A stretch of 64,000 nucleotides of DNA from Gracilaria domingensis (Eukaryota; Rhodophyta; Florideophyceae; Gracilariales; Gracilariaceae), in contig VCMS01000133.1 of assembly GCA_022539475.1 (NCBI GenBank), positions 110,054-174,053 of the forward strand. The letters are read 5' to 3'. The position numbers and the translations under genes were made by a program. Positions 63,502-64,000 of this stretch are shown here, piece after piece (position 1 is the first letter of the stretch; every line of letters starts with the position of its first letter). The notes under the pieces are model-generated. The model made no database searches, had not been told where the DNA came from, and saw nothing but the letters and a program-made list of their open reading frames with translations.

Positions 63502-64000
63502 TTTACCTGTATACGCAAGCAGAAAGTATCCATAAGTTAGTCAATGATCCGTTGGATACATTTGAAATGCGATGGAACGTACCATTGATAAGAGCAAAAC
63601 AGAAACGTTGCGCTAGAAAAGTCGAAAGACCTAGTAACTCGCAAAAGGAAGAAGAAGCAGGAAAGGGATCGGTTAGATTACCAGACCACCATCATCGTAA
63701 AGCGCGAAAGGTGTCGAAGCGAGAACTCACAACCAAGGACACCAAGAATGCCCATGCAGCAAACATACCTCAAGATGCGATAAACGAGAGAGCAGCCTAT
63801 GTCCCAACCAAGTACCAGAATCGCCTATCCCGAACAGCCAGACATCGATCTTGAGAGACGAAATGAAATTGGTCGTTTACCTGTATACGCAAGCAGAAAG
63901 TATCCATATGTTAGTCAATGCTCCGTTGGATACAGTTGAAATGCGATAGAACGTACCATTGATAAGAGCAAAACAGAAACGGTTGCGCTAGGAAAGTCGA
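63502..64000 (+). repeat. Start of a 375-bp tandem repeat, running off the window
   Basis: TTTACCTGTATACGCAAGCA begins at 63502 and again at 63877, and the second copy follows the first for the remaining 124 bases with about six differences and one indel. The full first unit contains a 100-codon frame (63552-63854) rich in Lys/Arg/Glu with no known domain. Confidence 0.82.

Overview
The window looks like a nuclear chromosome segment of an intron-poor eukaryote. The reasons are protein families absent from prokaryotes (protein prenyltransferase alpha subunit, DENN, WW, Sds3-like, chromodomain), TATA boxes 90-250 bp upstream of ATGs, and LTR, hAT and PIF/Harbinger transposons. No clear spliceosomal intron was needed for any gene. 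A red macroalga-type genome (compact, mostly single-exon genes in islands between transposon seas) is my best guess; this is inference. I saw no rRNA, tRNA or CRISPR.

Layout. 1-7703: the 3' part of a decayed Ty3/gypsy chromovirus on the plus strand (RT, RNase H, integrase, chromodomain), then an ORF encoded antisense, a polypurine tract and a 985-bp 3' LTR. 7843-9837: a hAT transposase pseudogene with six in-frame stops. 9838-14079: repeats without a recognisable gene. 14080-18867: two divergent paralogous genes for an unknown membrane protein. 19201-26106: a GC-rich gene island with a prenyltransferase alpha subunit, an Sds3-like nuclear protein, a Ser/Pro-rich protein and a large DENN protein. 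26107-30570: GC-rich then AT-richer non-coding DNA. 30579-38496: two copies of a hAT-type MITE bracketing a WW/Tubby-like gene and a large ankyrin gene; the second copy holds a nested MITE. 39152-39490: a small glycine-zipper protein. 42383-46693: a glutathione S-transferase and a secreted Cys-repeat/VWA protein. 47327-50650: a PIF/Harbinger transposon with both ORFs, matching TIRs and a 3-bp target duplication. 53035-54016: a solo LTR. 54510-57133: a second copy of the antisense ORF, broken by a second hAT. 57487-62930: a second chromovirus pol on the minus strand, with a MITE inside it. 63305-64000: hairpins and the start of a 375-bp tandem repeat.

The most interesting observations are these. 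(1) Two loci, in opposite orientation, share an organisation in which a chromovirus pol is followed tail-to-tail by a long antisense ORF of unknown function. (2) The flanking 8-mers of the two MITE copies at 30.6 and 37.9 kb match crosswise, as if the 7.1-kb segment between them (with the WW and ankyrin genes) had entered by recombination between MITEs, for example from a circle. (3) The PIF/Harbinger element is nearly intact.

Host genes probably act in signalling and membrane traffic (prenylation, DENN GEF), chromatin (Sds3-like), detoxification (GST) and cell-surface or defence roles (VWA protein, ankyrin protein). The genes do not form an evident pathway.
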